A stretch of 64,000 nucleotides of DNA from Paraburkholderia sejongensis (GCF_020880815.1 NZ_JAJITD010000023.1:29058-93057); one strand, 5' to 3'. Positions 46,447 through 56,395 are shown, counted from the first letter of the stretch. Notes: a model not told the origin generated them from the letters alone. Numbers and translations: made by a program.

Positions 46447-47442
46447 TCAGGCCGACGTGTCGTCGTCCGCCGCCGCGCCGGCCGTGCGTTCCGGCCACAG
46501 CCACGGATGCGGCGACGCGCGCCGGTAGCCTTCCTCGCCCATCAGCAGATCGAGCGTCAGACTCGCGAGGTCGTCCGCGAACGGTTCGAAGTCATAGTCT
46601 TTCGCCTGAATGCCGATTTTGCGGTAAGTATGGCATTCGTCGCACGACTCCGCCTTTAGCGCCGCGTTCTTCGCTTCGGCTTCGCGCGCCTCGGCGTCGG
46701 CCTCGGGCGAGCCGGCCACGTGATACGCGATGCCCTTGGTCGAATCGCAATTCGAGCATTTGCTGCGGACCATATGCCACTCGGTCGCGCACAGCCCGCA
46801 TTGCAGATAGCGGTAGTTGTCGTACGCGCCGCCGACCCGCACCGTGCTCGCGACCGGATGCGAGCCGCACACCGGGCACAGCCCCGGCGTGTCGAGATAG
46901 GGCACCGCGCGTTTGTCGATGTCGGCGGCCAGATCGGTCCACACCACCTGCAGCGCGGCCATGATGAACGGCGCGCCAGCGGGATCGACCTCGTCGAAGC
47001 GCTGCGCGAAGATCGCGTCGGCCTGCGCTTCGAGCGCGTCGGCGCCGAGCGCGCGCAGTTGCGCGAATAGCGCCGCCAGCGGCGGCGTCAGCGGGCCGGC
47101 CGCCTCGACCTTGTCGAGCAGTTGCCGCAGCACGTCGCGCCACGCCGGATCGCGCGCGCCGGACAGCGCCGGCACCAGCGGCATCGAGTATTGCTGCGCG
47201 CTCGCGATCAGCTCGGCGCTCGGCGGCTGCGCCTTGAAGCCGGTGATGATCGCCTGCTGCGCGTCGGCGAGCGCCGCCATCAGCCGCAGATAACCGGCGA
47301 TCGGATTGCTGCGCGCCGCCAGCTGGCGCAGCCGCGCGGCGCGCGGCGCGAACACCGCGAGCCGTTCCGGCATGCGCAGGCGGGGAATCGCCGAGGGGTC
47401 GAGCGATTCGATGTCGGCGGCTTCGAGAATGCGTTGAACCAA
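46447..47442 (-). CDS. fdhE: FdhE, formate dehydrogenase accessory protein
   Basis: A 331-residue rubredoxin-like accessory protein with zinc/iron cysteine pairs CPVCG, CGLC, CSNC and CDEC in its C-terminal half. FdhE is required for maturation of membrane formate dehydrogenases. The start is TTG 47442 with GAGG about eight bases upstream; FdhE N-termini elsewhere read TQRILEPGQIES, matching VQRILEAADIES here. It lies between fdoI and selA. Confidence 0.92.
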   Translation of the reverse strand: MVQRILEAADIESLDPSAIPRLRMPERLAVFAPRAARLRQLAARSNPIAGYLRLMAALADAQQAIITGFKAQPPSAELIASAQQYSMPLVPALSGARDPAWRDVLRQLLDKVEAAGPLTPPLAALFAQLRALGADALEAQADAIFAQRFDEVDPAGAPFIMAALQVVWTDLAADIDKRAVPYLDTPGLCPVCGSHPVASTVRVGGAYDNYRYLQCGLCATEWHMVRSKCSNCDSTKGIAYHVAGSPEADAEAREAEAKNAALKAESCDECHTYRKIGIQAKDYDFEPFADDLASLTLDLLMGEEGYRRASPHPWLWPERTAGAAADDDTSA

Positions 47443-47554
47443 AGTATCGACCTCTGAAAACTGAAGAGCCGCCGCCCGTCATCGACGAGGAGCGGCGGCC
47501 CGGTGCGGGGCACTGCGAGCGGCGCGATGGATTGCTCGCGCCGGCGCAGCACGT

Positions 47555-48211
47555 TTATTTACCGATGATTTCCCTGAACCAGTTCGGATGATGCTTGCGA
47601 GCCCAGCCGTACGTGACGGTGCCGCGCGTCATCGCGCCGATCGAGCCCTTGACCCACAGCGCCGCGTAAATATGCACGATGATGCCGACGATCAGCACGA
47701 ACGCGACCGCCGCATGCACGAGCGACGAGAGCCGGATGAGTTCGATCGGGAAATACAGCGAGAAGTAGCGCCGCCAGATCACGATGCCGCTCAGCAACAG
47801 CAGGATCATGCAGATCACCATCACGAAGAACAGCAGCTTCTGACCGGCGTTGTACCTGCCGATCGCGGGCAGCTTCTCCTCGCGATTGTTCAGTACGTCG
47901 CACATCTGCTTCATCCACTGGATGTCCGCCTTGTCCAGATAGTTGTGATGCCAGAAACGCAGCGCAAGAATCAGGAACGAGATGAACATCACGCAGCCGA
48001 TGAACGGATGCAGAATCCGCGTCCACTGCCCGCCGCCGAGCACGAAGTACAGGAATGCCATCGCCGGATGAAACATCGCGAGGCCCGACAGCGCGAGCAG
48101 GATGAACGTGAGCGCGGTGATCCAGTGATTGGTGCGCTCGTTCGGCGTGTAACGCACGATCAGGCGGTGACCCTTCACGTCGATGAGGTCGCTATGCTCG
48201 GTGTGCTTCAT
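47555..48211 (-). CDS. fdoI: Formate dehydrogenase gamma subunit (cytochrome b556)
   Basis: A 218-residue inner-membrane cytochrome b of the FdoI/FdnI type with four helices and haem-ligand histidines (TNHWITALTF, RILHPFIGC, SSLVHAAVAF, GIIVHIYAALW). It anchors the Fdo complex and reduces quinone. Its ATG overlaps the fdoH stop (ATGA). Confidence 0.95.
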   Translation of the reverse strand: MKHTEHSDLIDVKGHRLIVRYTPNERTNHWITALTFILLALSGLAMFHPAMAFLYFVLGGGQWTRILHPFIGCVMFISFLILALRFWHHNYLDKADIQWMKQMCDVLNNREEKLPAIGRYNAGQKLLFFVMVICMILLLLSGIVIWRRYFSLYFPIELIRLSSLVHAAVAFVLIVGIIVHIYAALWVKGSIGAMTRGTVTYGWARKHHPNWFREIIGK

Positions 48212-49128
48212 GATGCCTCCCGGGAACGGCGTGCTTCGTCGGCTTCCTGGTGGGCCGCCAGTTCGTCGGCCTCGCTGACTTCGTTCGGACCGACACGCGT
48301 GTAGTGGAAGAAGCCGGCCACCGCCGCGAGCGCCATGCCGGCGAGCGCGAGCGGCTTCGCAATGCCCTTCCACACCCTGACCATCGGATCGATGCGCGGC
48401 TTGTCCGGCAGCCCGTGATACAGCGACGGCCGGTCCGCGTGATGCAGCACGTACATCACGTGCGTGCCGCCGACCGCCGCCGGATCGTACAGGCCGGCGT
48501 TCTGGAAGCCGCGATCCTTCAGGTCGACGATCCGCTCCTCGGCCTGCTGCGTCATGTCCTCCTTGGTGCCGAACATGATCGCGCCGGTCGGGCAGGTCTT
48601 CACGCAAGCCGGCTCCTGCCCCACCGCGACGCGGTCGGAGCACAGCGTGCACTTGTACGCGCGACGATCCTGCTTCGAAATGCGGGGCACGTTGAACGGG
48701 CAGCCGGTCACGCAGAAGCCGCAGCCGATGCAGTTTTCCTCGTGAAAATCCACGATGCCGTTGGTGTACTGCACGATCGCGCCCGGCGACGGACAGGCCT
48801 TCAGGCAGCCCGGCTCGTCGCAGTGCATGCAGCCGTCCTTGCGGATCAGCCATTCGAGATCGCCGGCGGAGTTCTCGTATTCCGAGAAGCGCATCACGGT
48901 CCACGAATGCTCGGTGAGGTCCGCCGGGTTGTCGTAGACGCCGACATTCACGCCGATTTCGTCGCGCAGGTCGTTCCACTCCATGCAGGCGGTCTGACAG
49001 GCCTTGCAGCCGATGCACTTCGATACGTCGATGAGCTTGGCGACCGTGCCGGTGGCCGGCGCGCGCGCCTGCGGCGGCTCGACGGTCGTCGCGGAGATAC
49101 GTCTGATATCCAGTGATTGGAGTGCCAT
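48208..49128 (-). CDS. fdoH: Formate dehydrogenase beta subunit, 4x[4Fe-4S]
   Basis: A 306-residue iron-sulfur protein with four ferredoxin clusters visible as CIGCKACQTAC, CMHC..CLKAC, CIGCGFCVTGCPF and CTLC..CVKTCPTGA, followed by a C-terminal membrane anchor helix (ALAGMALAAVAGFFHYT). It passes electrons from FdoG to FdoI across the membrane. It starts just after fdoG and overlaps fdoI by an ATGA. Confidence 0.96.
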   Translation of the reverse strand: MALQSLDIRRISATTVEPPQARAPATGTVAKLIDVSKCIGCKACQTACMEWNDLRDEIGVNVGVYDNPADLTEHSWTVMRFSEYENSAGDLEWLIRKDGCMHCDEPGCLKACPSPGAIVQYTNGIVDFHEENCIGCGFCVTGCPFNVPRISKQDRRAYKCTLCSDRVAVGQEPACVKTCPTGAIMFGTKEDMTQQAEERIVDLKDRGFQNAGLYDPAAVGGTHVMYVLHHADRPSLYHGLPDKPRIDPMVRVWKGIAKPLALAGMALAAVAGFFHYTRVGPNEVSEADELAAHQEADEARRSREAS

Positions 49129-49137
49129 CTCTTTTCC

Positions 49138-52100
49138 TTATGCCTTTTCGACCTTGACGAGGAACGACTTGAATTCCGGTGTCTGCGAATTCCCGTCGCC
49201 CACGGAGGGCGTTAGCGTATTGACGAGATAGCCCGGCCTCGTAAGCCCCTTGAAACCCCAATGCAGCGGCAGCCCGACGGTCTGAACCTTCTTGCCCTCG
49301 ATCATCAGCGGCTTGATCCGCTTGGTGACGACCGCGACCGCGACCACGTGCCCACGGTTGGACGACACCTTGATGCGGTCGCCCGCGACCACGCCGATCT
49401 CCTTCGCGAGGTCCTCGCCGATCTCGACGAACTGCTCGGGCTGGATGATCGCGTTCAGCCGCGCGTGCTTGGTCCAGTAGTGGAAATGCTCGGTCAGACG
49501 ATAGGTGGTCGCCGTGTGCGGGAAGTTCTCGTGCGTGCCGAACGCCGCCTTGTCGCCCGGGAACACGCGCGCCGCCGGATTGCTGACGGCCAGCTTGTTG
49601 TCCGGATGCAGCGGGTTGTAGCCGAGCGGCGTTTCGAACGGTTCGTAGTGCTCGGGGAACGGCCCTTCGGCCATCCCGTCGCGCGCGAAGAACCGCGCCA
49701 CGCCTTCCGGATTCATGATGAACGGACTCATGCCGTTTTCAGGCGGCTCGTCCAGCTTGAAGTCCGGCACGTCGGCCCCGCCCCACGTCCTGCCGTTCCA
49801 CGCAACGAGCTTGCGGGTCGGGTCGAACGGCTTGCCGCTGACGTCGCACGATGCGCGGTTGTACAGCACCCGGCGATTGGCCGGCCACGCCCAGGCCCAG
49901 TTCAACGTATTGCCGATGCCGGTCGGGTCCGAGTTGTCGCGGCGGCCCATCTGGTTGCCCGCCTGGGTCCACGAGCCGCAGAAAATCCAGCAGCCGCTCG
50001 CGGTCGAGCCGTCGTCGCGCAGCTGCGCGAAGCCCGCGAGCTGCTCGCCGCGTTTCGCGAGCACCTTGGTTTTGTCGGTCGGGTCGGTGACGTCGGCGAG
50101 CGCCTTGCCGTTGAACTCCATGGCGAGTTCTTCGGGAGTCGGGCTTGCCGGGTTCGAGTACGGCCAGCTCAGGTTCAGGATCGGATCGGGATACTTGCCG
50201 CCGTCCTTGCGATACGCGTTGCGGATGCGCAGCCACAGCTCCGACATGATCTCGAGGTCGCTCCTCGCTTCGCCCGGGCCGTCCGCGCCTTGCCAGTGCC
50301 ACTGCAGCACGCGGCTCGAGCTGACCAGCGAGCCGCGTTCTTCCGCGAAGCAGGTGGTCGGCAGACGGAACACCTCGGTCTGGATCGAGGCGGCGTCGAC
50401 GTCGTTGTGATCGCCGTAGTTCTTCCAGAACTCGGAGGTTTCGGTGGCGAGCGGATCCATGATGACCAGCCACTTGAGCTTGGCCAGACTCGCGCCGACC
50501 TTCGCTTTCCACGGCGCCGCCGCGAGCGGGTTGAAGCCCTGCGCGATGTAGCCGTTCATCTTGCCCTGGCTCATCAGCTCGATGGCCTGCAGCAGGTCGT
50601 ACGACTTGTCGAGCTTCGGCAGATAGTCGAAACCGAAGTTGTTCTCGGCGGTCGCGTTGTCGCCCCACCACGACTTCATCAGGCTGACGTGGAACGCCCG
50701 GTAGTTGCGCCAGTAGCTCAACTGGTTCGGTCGCAGCGGCTGGGTGGCGCGCTTGGTGATGTACGCGTCGAAGTCCTGCTCCGCTTCCATCGGCAGCGTC
50801 ATGTAGCCCGGCAGCAGGTTCGACATCAGCCCGAGGTCGGTCAGCCCCTGGATGTTCGAGTGGCCGCGCAGCGCGTTCACGCCGCCGCCGGCAATCCCGA
50901 TGTTGCCGAGCAGCAGCTGCACCATCGCGCCGCTGCGCACGTTCTGCGCGCCGACCGAGTGATGGGTCCAGCCGAGCGCGTACAGGATCGTACCGGCGCG
51001 TCCCGGCACCGCCGTGGACGCCAGCATCTCGCACACGTGCAGGAATTTATCCTTCGGTGTGCCACAGATTTTCTCGACCTGCTCGGGCGTGTAGCGCGAG
51101 TAGTGCCGCTTCATCAGCTGGTACACGCAACGCGGATCCTGCATGGTCGGATCGACCTTCACGAAGCCGTCGTCGCCGCGCTCGTAGTCCCACGAGGTTT
51201 TGTCGTAGCTGCGTTTCCCGGCGTCGTAGCCGGAATACAGACCGTCGTTGAACGCGAAATCCTCGCGGACGATGAACGACATGTCCGTGTAGTTCTTCAC
51301 GTACTCGTGCTGGATCTTGTCGTTCGTGAGCAGATAGTTGATCACGCCGCCAAGGAACGCGATGTCCGTGCCGGTGCGAATCGGTGCGTAGTAATCCGCT
51401 ACCGATGCTGTGCGCGTAAAGCGCGGGTCGACCACGATCAGACGCGCCTTGCGGTGCGCCTTGGCTTCGGTGACCCATTTGAAACCGCATGGGTGTGCCT
51501 CGGCCGCATTGCCGCCCATCACGAGAATCACGTCCGCGTTTCTGATGTCGACCCAATGGTTCGTCATCGCTCCACGGCCAAACGTCGGGGCAAGACCTGC
51601 CACCGTCGGGCCATGTCAGACACGCGCCTGATTGTCGAATGCGAGCATCCCAAGGCTGCGAACCGCCTTGTGCGTCAGATAACCGACTTCGTTGCTGCCG
51701 GCCGACGCCGCGAGCATGCCTGTGGTCAGCCAGCGGTTGACCTTCTTGCCGTCCGCGCTGGTCTCGACGAAGTTCGCGTCGCGATCTTCCTTCATCAACT
51801 TGGCGATGCGGTCGAGCGCGTCTTCCCACGAAATGCGCTTCCACTCGTTCGATCCGGCCGCGCGGTACTCGGGGTAATGAAGGCGGCTCTCGCTATGGAT
51901 GAAGTCGATCAGGCTCGCGCCCTTCGGGCACAGCGTGCCGCGATTGACCGGATGGTCGGGATCTCCCTCGATGTGGAAGATGCTCGTCTTCGCGTTCTTG
52001 GCGCCGTCGCCAAGGCCATACATCAGGATGCCGCAGCCCACCGAGCAGTACGGGCAGGTGTTGCGGGTTTCGGTTGCGCGCGACAATTTGTACTGCCGGA

Positions 52101-52206
52101 CTTCGGCCAGCGCGCGCGTCGGCGAGAAGCCCATCAGGGCAAGACTCGATCCGGCGAGCGTGGTGGCGGAGACCTTCAGGAATTGTCGCCGGGTCATTTG
52201 GGTCAT
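49138..52206 (-). CDS. fdoG: Formate dehydrogenase alpha subunit with selenocysteine (Sec197)
   Basis: The 1022-residue catalytic subunit oxidising formate to CO2 in the periplasm. Tat signal MTRRQFLKVSATTLAG; [4Fe-4S] site CPYCSVGCG; molybdopterin domains. Translation reads through an in-frame UGA at 51616-51618: the sequence reads NQARV-U-HGPTVAGLAPTFGRG, exactly where E. coli FdnG/FdoG has selenocysteine. A SECIS hairpin follows the UGA. Naive ORF finding splits the gene at 51603/51616. It is the only selenoprotein gene seen here and the reason for the sel genes. Confidence 0.97.
51578..51618 (-). promoter_or_regulatory. Bacterial SECIS element of fdoG with the UGA(Sec) codon
   Basis: From the UGA (51616-51618) onward the minus-strand RNA forms a hairpin whose apex is GGCA-GGUCU-UGCC (51589-51601). 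The GGUCU loop is that of the E. coli fdhF SECIS that SelB recognises. Placement immediately after the UGA fits the bacterial rule. Confidence 0.88.
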
Positions 52207-52394
52207 TGAATGGCCTCGGCTCTTTTGGGGACAAAAATGATTATAGGTGCCGATTTCGCAGCACGCAGTGAAGATCGTAAAGCAATTGCCAGCGCTAAAT
52301 ATTTATAAATCTGTCCGGGTGGCGGACGGCGGGCATTGTTCATGCTCCATCGATCAGCAATAAATCCACCTTAACGACGGATTATTGCGCTGCC

Positions 52395-52793
52395 ATGAAT
52401 ACTCTTCCTCTGTCCCGCCCGTTCTCCTGGTCATTGTCTAGCCGCGTTGCGCGTGCGCGACTGTGCAATTTTTACATCGGCTCTACCCGTTCGGCGGTCG
52501 TGAGCATCGCGACGCTGGCGTTCGCCGGCGCGGCGATGCTGACCGCCAGCGCGCCCGGTCACGCGCAGATTCCGCAGGGCGGAGGCACGAACTCACAGGA
52601 GAATCGCGTATCGGAGATGGGTTCGAAACCGGCGTCGTCGACGCCGGAGTTGCACGAATCGCTGAAATCGCAATCGAAAGATAGCGGTCAAGGTAATTCG
52701 CGCGGCAAAACCGCCGGTCAGAAACAGAACTCGAAAGGTGCGGGCGGATTTGACAATGGTTTGTACGGAACCGGCGCGGGCAGCAATAAGTAG
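52395..52793 (+). CDS. Hypothetical secreted Gly/Ser/Lys-rich protein
   Basis: A 132-residue protein with an N-terminal hydrophobic export segment (VVSIATLAFAGAAMLTASAPGHA) and a low-complexity, polar tail (QSKDSGQGNSRGKTAGQKQNSK). The ribosome site is weak. It is divergent from fdoG, in a gap whose AT-rich centre (52285-52312) should hold the FDH operon promoter. I do not recognise it; coding status is moderate. Confidence 0.5.
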   Translation: MNTLPLSRPFSWSLSSRVARARLCNFYIGSTRSAVVSIATLAFAGAAMLTASAPGHAQIPQGGGTNSQENRVSEMGSKPASSTPELHESLKSQSKDSGQGNSRGKTAGQKQNSKGAGGFDNGLYGTGAGSNK

Positions 52794-52915
52794 GTCCGAT
52801 TAAAACGTCGACGGGTATCAATCCGGCGGGCGGGACAAGCGGCCCGGCGCGATGCTGCACGGCACGAAAACAACCCTCATAATGCGGTGATTCGAAGAAC
52901 CGGATTTCCGCTCTC

Positions 52916-53974
52916 ATGACCCAACTTCAAGCCAGCCAGCCCCCCCGTCTCACGAGTCTGTCGCACGGCGGCGGCTGTGGCTGCAAGATTGCCCCCGGCC
53001 TGCTCGCCGACCTGCTCAAGCGTAGCGCGCCATTACCGTTCTTCCCCGACCTGCTGGTCGGCAACGACACCGCCGACGACGCCGCCGTCTACAAGCTCAA
53101 CGACGACCAGGCGATCGTCGCGACCACCGACTTCTTCATGCCGATCGTCGACGATCCGTTCGACTTCGGCCGCATCGCGGCGACCAACGCGATCTCCGAC
53201 GTCTACGCGATGGGCGGCAAGCCGATCATGGCGCTGGCGATCGTCGGCATGCCGATCAACGTGCTGCCGCACGACGTGATCGCGGCCGTGCTGAAAGGCG
53301 GCGAGTCGGTCTGCGCGGACGCCGGCATCCCGCTCGCGGGCGGCCATTCGATCGATTCGGTCGAGCCGATCTACGGGCTCGTCGCGCTCGGCGTGGTCGA
53401 TCCGAAGCGCGTGAAGCGCAACGCGGGCGGCCGGGCCGGCGACGTGCTGATCCTCGGCAAGCCGCTCGGCGTCGGCATCCTGTCCGCGGCGCTGAAGAAA
53501 GACCAACTCGACGCGGCCGGCTACGCGGCGATGATCGGCGCGACCACCAAGCTGAACCGGCCGGGCGCCGAACTCGCGCGCCTCGACGGCGTGCACGCGC
53601 TGACCGACATCACCGGCTTCGGGCTGCTCGGCCACACGCTGGAACTGGCGCGCGGCTCGAAACTGACCGCGCGGGTGCGCTATGCGGATCTGCCGTGGCT
53701 GCCGAACGTCGCGAGCCTCGCGGAAGCCGGCATCTTCACCGGCGCGTCGGGCCGCAACTGGGACGCCTACGGCCGCGACGTGGTGCTGCCGGCGACGCTG
53801 CCGGCCGCCGGCCGCGCGCTGCTGACCGATCCGCAGACGTCGGGCGGCCTGCTGGTGTCGTGCGCGCCGGAAGCGGTCGATGAAGTGCTGGCGGTGTTCC
53901 GCGCCGACGGCTTCGACGACGCGCGCGTGATCGGCGAGATGGTGGACGGCGAGCCGCGCGTCGAGGTGGTTTGA
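52916..53974 (+). CDS. selD: SelD, selenophosphate synthetase (Cys form)
   Basis: A 352-residue ATP-dependent enzyme making selenophosphate from selenide. The catalytic N-terminus is SHGGGCGCKIAP, with Cys21 and Lys24 corresponding to E. coli Cys17 and Lys20; glycine-rich HSIDSVEPIYG and TDITGFGLLGH follow. Here Cys not Sec is used. It starts the divergent half of the selenium locus and is followed by selU. Confidence 0.96.
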   Translation: MTQLQASQPPRLTSLSHGGGCGCKIAPGLLADLLKRSAPLPFFPDLLVGNDTADDAAVYKLNDDQAIVATTDFFMPIVDDPFDFGRIAATNAISDVYAMGGKPIMALAIVGMPINVLPHDVIAAVLKGGESVCADAGIPLAGGHSIDSVEPIYGLVALGVVDPKRVKRNAGGRAGDVLILGKPLGVGILSAALKKDQLDAAGYAAMIGATTKLNRPGAELARLDGVHALTDITGFGLLGHTLELARGSKLTARVRYADLPWLPNVASLAEAGIFTGASGRNWDAYGRDVVLPATLPAAGRALLTDPQTSGGLLVSCAPEAVDEVLAVFRADGFDDARVIGEMVDGEPRVEVV

Positions 53975-54091
53975 CGCGTCCAGGGGACGCACGGCCGCGC
54001 GAAGGGCGGTTTCGCGGCGCTGACCAGCGCTTGCTGGCGACGCCCATGCGATAATTTCACCCTTCCCGCGGTCCGTTTCGTCCCTATTCCC

Positions 54092-55156
54092 TTGAAAAGC
54101 CTTCTCGTCACCCTCGACAAAGCCGGTGATTTCGATGAAATCGTCGACGTCCGCACGCCCCTCGAGTTTGCCGAAGACCATCTGCCGGACGCGATCAACG
54201 CGCCGGTGCTGAGCAACGAAGAGCGCGTGCTGGTCGGCACCGCTTACAAGCAGTCGCCGTTCGAGGGCACCCGGCTCGGCGCGGCGCTGGTCGCGCGCAA
54301 CATCGCCCATCATCTGGAAACCACCTTCGCCGATCGCCCGCGCAACTGGCGGCCGCTGATCTATTGCTGGCGCGGCGGCAAGCGCTCTGGCTCGATGACC
54401 ACGATGTTCAACATGATCGGCTGGTCGGCGCGGCAACTGGAAGGCGGTTACAAGAGCTACCGGCGCGCGACGCTCGAACGGCTCGAAACCCTGCCGCGCC
54501 GCTTCAGCTACATCGCGCTGGTCGGCCCGACCGGCAGCGGCAAGACCCGCCTGCTGTCGGCGCTCGCCGAGGCCGGCGCGCAGACGCTCGATCTCGAAGC
54601 GCTCGCCGCGCATCGCGGCTCGCTGCTCGGCGCGTGGAGCGGCGTGCCGCAGCCGTCGCAGAAGGCATTCGACACGCGGCTGGTAAGCGCGCTGCGCGGC
54701 TTCGATGCGAACCGGCCGGTATTCGTCGAGGCGGAAAGCCGGCGCATCGGCTCGATCACGCTGCCGCTCGCGCTGCTCGAAACGTTTCATCGCGGCGCGT
54801 GCGTCGAAGTGCACTCGAGTCTCGAAGATCGCGCGGCGTTCCTGCTGCACGATTACGCGCACCTGTTCGATCACCCCGACTATCTGAAGGGGCAGCTGCA
54901 GCGGATGATCGGCCTGCACAGCCGCGAACGGGTGACGGGCTGGCAACGGCTGGTCGACGAGAACCGGCGCGCCGAACTCGCCCACGAACTGATCGAGCGC
55001 CATTACGATCCCGCTTACGCGCGCAGCAGCGGCGAGCATTTCGACCAGTTGCCGAACGCGCTGCGACTCGATTTCCGTCCTAACGACGACGACGTCGTCG
55101 AGCAGGCGAAAGCGCTGCTCGCGCAGCTCGACAGCCGCACGCTTGTCGTCGGCTAA
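54092..55156 (+). CDS. selU: tRNA 2-selenouridine synthase SelU/MnmH
   Basis: A 354-residue enzyme that replaces sulfur by selenium in wobble mnm5s2U34 of certain tRNAs using SelD product. A rhodanese domain (1-135, catalytic Cys92 in YCWRGGKRSGS) is followed by a P-loop domain (GPTGSGKT, 145-152). It begins at TTG 54092; upstream there is only a weak site, but the rhodanese starts right there. It links selD to a second selenium use, tRNA modification. Confidence 0.94.
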   Translation: MKSLLVTLDKAGDFDEIVDVRTPLEFAEDHLPDAINAPVLSNEERVLVGTAYKQSPFEGTRLGAALVARNIAHHLETTFADRPRNWRPLIYCWRGGKRSGSMTTMFNMIGWSARQLEGGYKSYRRATLERLETLPRRFSYIALVGPTGSGKTRLLSALAEAGAQTLDLEALAAHRGSLLGAWSGVPQPSQKAFDTRLVSALRGFDANRPVFVEAESRRIGSITLPLALLETFHRGACVEVHSSLEDRAAFLLHDYAHLFDHPDYLKGQLQRMIGLHSRERVTGWQRLVDENRRAELAHELIERHYDPAYARSSGEHFDQLPNALRLDFRPNDDDVVEQAKALLAQLDSRTLVVG

Positions 55157-55178
55157 CAAAAACAACCTCAGGATCATC

Positions 55179-56234
55179 ATGCAATCAACTCTTCGGCAAC
55201 CTCGCGTCGCCGCCGGCTGGATCGTCTTCCTGCTGATCGCGGTCGTCGGCCTGTTCTATGTGAAGTGGTTTCCGTACTACAACCGTGCGTTCGTCGCCGC
55301 GAGCCAGCATTCGATCGGCAAGTCGATCCTGATGGGCACGTCGGCGAGCGCGCCCGCGGCTTCGTGGCAGTCGGCGATCGATTACGCGTTCGCCTACGGC
55401 AAGGCGATCTGGCAGGCGATGGTGCTCGGCCTGCTGCTCGGCTCCGCGGTGCAGGCGCTGATTCCGCCGCAGTGGGTCGCGCGCGCGCTCGGCCGCAGCG
55501 ACTTCAGCAGCGTCGTGAAGGGCGGCCTGATGTCGTTGCCGGGGATGATGTGCACCTGCTGCGCGGCGCCGGTCGTCGCCGGCCTGCGCGCGCGCGAAGC
55601 GGCGCCGGGCGCGGCGATCGCGTTCTGGCTCGGCAATACCGCGCTGAATCCGGCCACGCTGATCTTCATGGGCTTCGTGCTCGGCTGGCAGTGGATGGGC
55701 CTGCGGCTCGCGCTCGGCATCGTGATGGTGTTCGGCCTCGGCTATCTGGTGAACCGGATGGTCACGCCGAAAGAAGCCGAGGCATCGCGCGCGGCCATCG
55801 CCGAACTGGTTAAAAGCGACGATCCGGGCACCGCGTTCTCGCGCTGGGTCAAGATTCTCGGCCGCATGACGCTGCGGCTCGTGCCCGAGTACATCGTGCT
55901 GGTGCTGATTCTCGGCGCGGCGCGCGCGTGGCTGTTCCCGCACATCGGACCGGACATCGACAACAGCCTGCTGTGGATCGTCGCGCTGGCGATTGCCGGC
56001 ACGCTGTTTGTGATTCCGACCGCCGGCGAAGTGCCGATCATTCAGGCGATGCTGTCGTTCGGCATGGCGGCCGGTCCGGCCGGCGCGCTGCTGATGACGC
56101 TGCCGCTCGTCAGCGTGCCGTCGCTCGCGATGCTGGCGCGCTCGTTCCCGCGCCGCGTGCTGACGGTGGTCGCGTGCGCGGTGATGGCGTGCGGGGTGGT
56201 TAGCGGATTGCTGGCGGTGGCGCTGGGATTCTGA
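55179..56234 (+). CDS. DUF318/ArsP-like permease, selenium-linked
   Basis: A 351-residue inner-membrane protein with about nine helices, belonging to the PF03773 (ArsP_1/DUF318) permeases. The conserved patch reads GGLMSLPGMMCTCCAAPVVAGL, a CTCC cysteine cluster in a membrane segment. The close relative ArsP exports trivalent organoarsenicals through such cysteines, so this protein could move selenite, selenide or an organoselenium compound. It follows selU after 22 bases on the same strand, so a selenium role is inferred from position; the family spans many unknown substrates. Confidence 0.83.
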   Translation: MQSTLRQPRVAAGWIVFLLIAVVGLFYVKWFPYYNRAFVAASQHSIGKSILMGTSASAPAASWQSAIDYAFAYGKAIWQAMVLGLLLGSAVQALIPPQWVARALGRSDFSSVVKGGLMSLPGMMCTCCAAPVVAGLRAREAAPGAAIAFWLGNTALNPATLIFMGFVLGWQWMGLRLALGIVMVFGLGYLVNRMVTPKEAEASRAAIAELVKSDDPGTAFSRWVKILGRMTLRLVPEYIVLVLILGAARAWLFPHIGPDIDNSLLWIVALAIAGTLFVIPTAGEVPIIQAMLSFGMAAGPAGALLMTLPLVSVPSLAMLARSFPRRVLTVVACAVMACGVVSGLLAVALGF

Positions 56235-56260
56235 GTTTGAGAGGTTGTGGATTTTCGAGT

Positions 56261-56395
56261 ATGAAACGCATCGCCGCATTCGCCGTAACCTGCTGGTCCG
56301 CCGCCGGGCTGCTCTATGTCGGTCAGCACTCGCTCGCGCTGATCGCATTGAGCGGTGTGGTCGCGTTCGCGGGCTTCGATCTGCTGCGGCCGTAA
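56261..56395 (+). CDS. 44-residue membrane micropeptide downstream of the permease
   Basis: A short gene of 44 codons starting at the ATG 26 bases after the permease stop, encoding MKRIAAFAVTCWSAAGLLYV and a hydrophobic remainder ending FDLLRP. Two membrane-spanning stretches with a Cys in the first. No clear ribosome site except GAGAGG. Similar short partners occur beside some membrane transporters; coding is plausible but unproven. Confidence 0.5.
   Translation: MKRIAAFAVTCWSAAGLLYVGQHSLALIALSGVVAFAGFDLLRP

Noticed and set aside
43966..46659. A plus-strand open frame of about 900 codons across selB and selA
   Set aside because: It is antisense to two well-identified genes and its product is Arg/Gln-rich low-similarity sequence, the usual shadow frame of high-GC coding DNA.
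51616..51618. The UGA in fdoG as a nonsense mutation or sequencing error
   Set aside because: It falls exactly at the Sec position of FdoG, has a SECIS loop, and all Sec genes are adjacent.
49261..52209. A plus-strand open frame of about 980 codons antisense to fdoG
   Set aside because: Same reason: shadow of fdoG with Arg/Val/Ala/His-biased sequence and no recognisable domain.
53033..55180. A minus-strand open frame of about 700 codons across selD and selU
   Set aside because: Antisense shadow of two certain genes.
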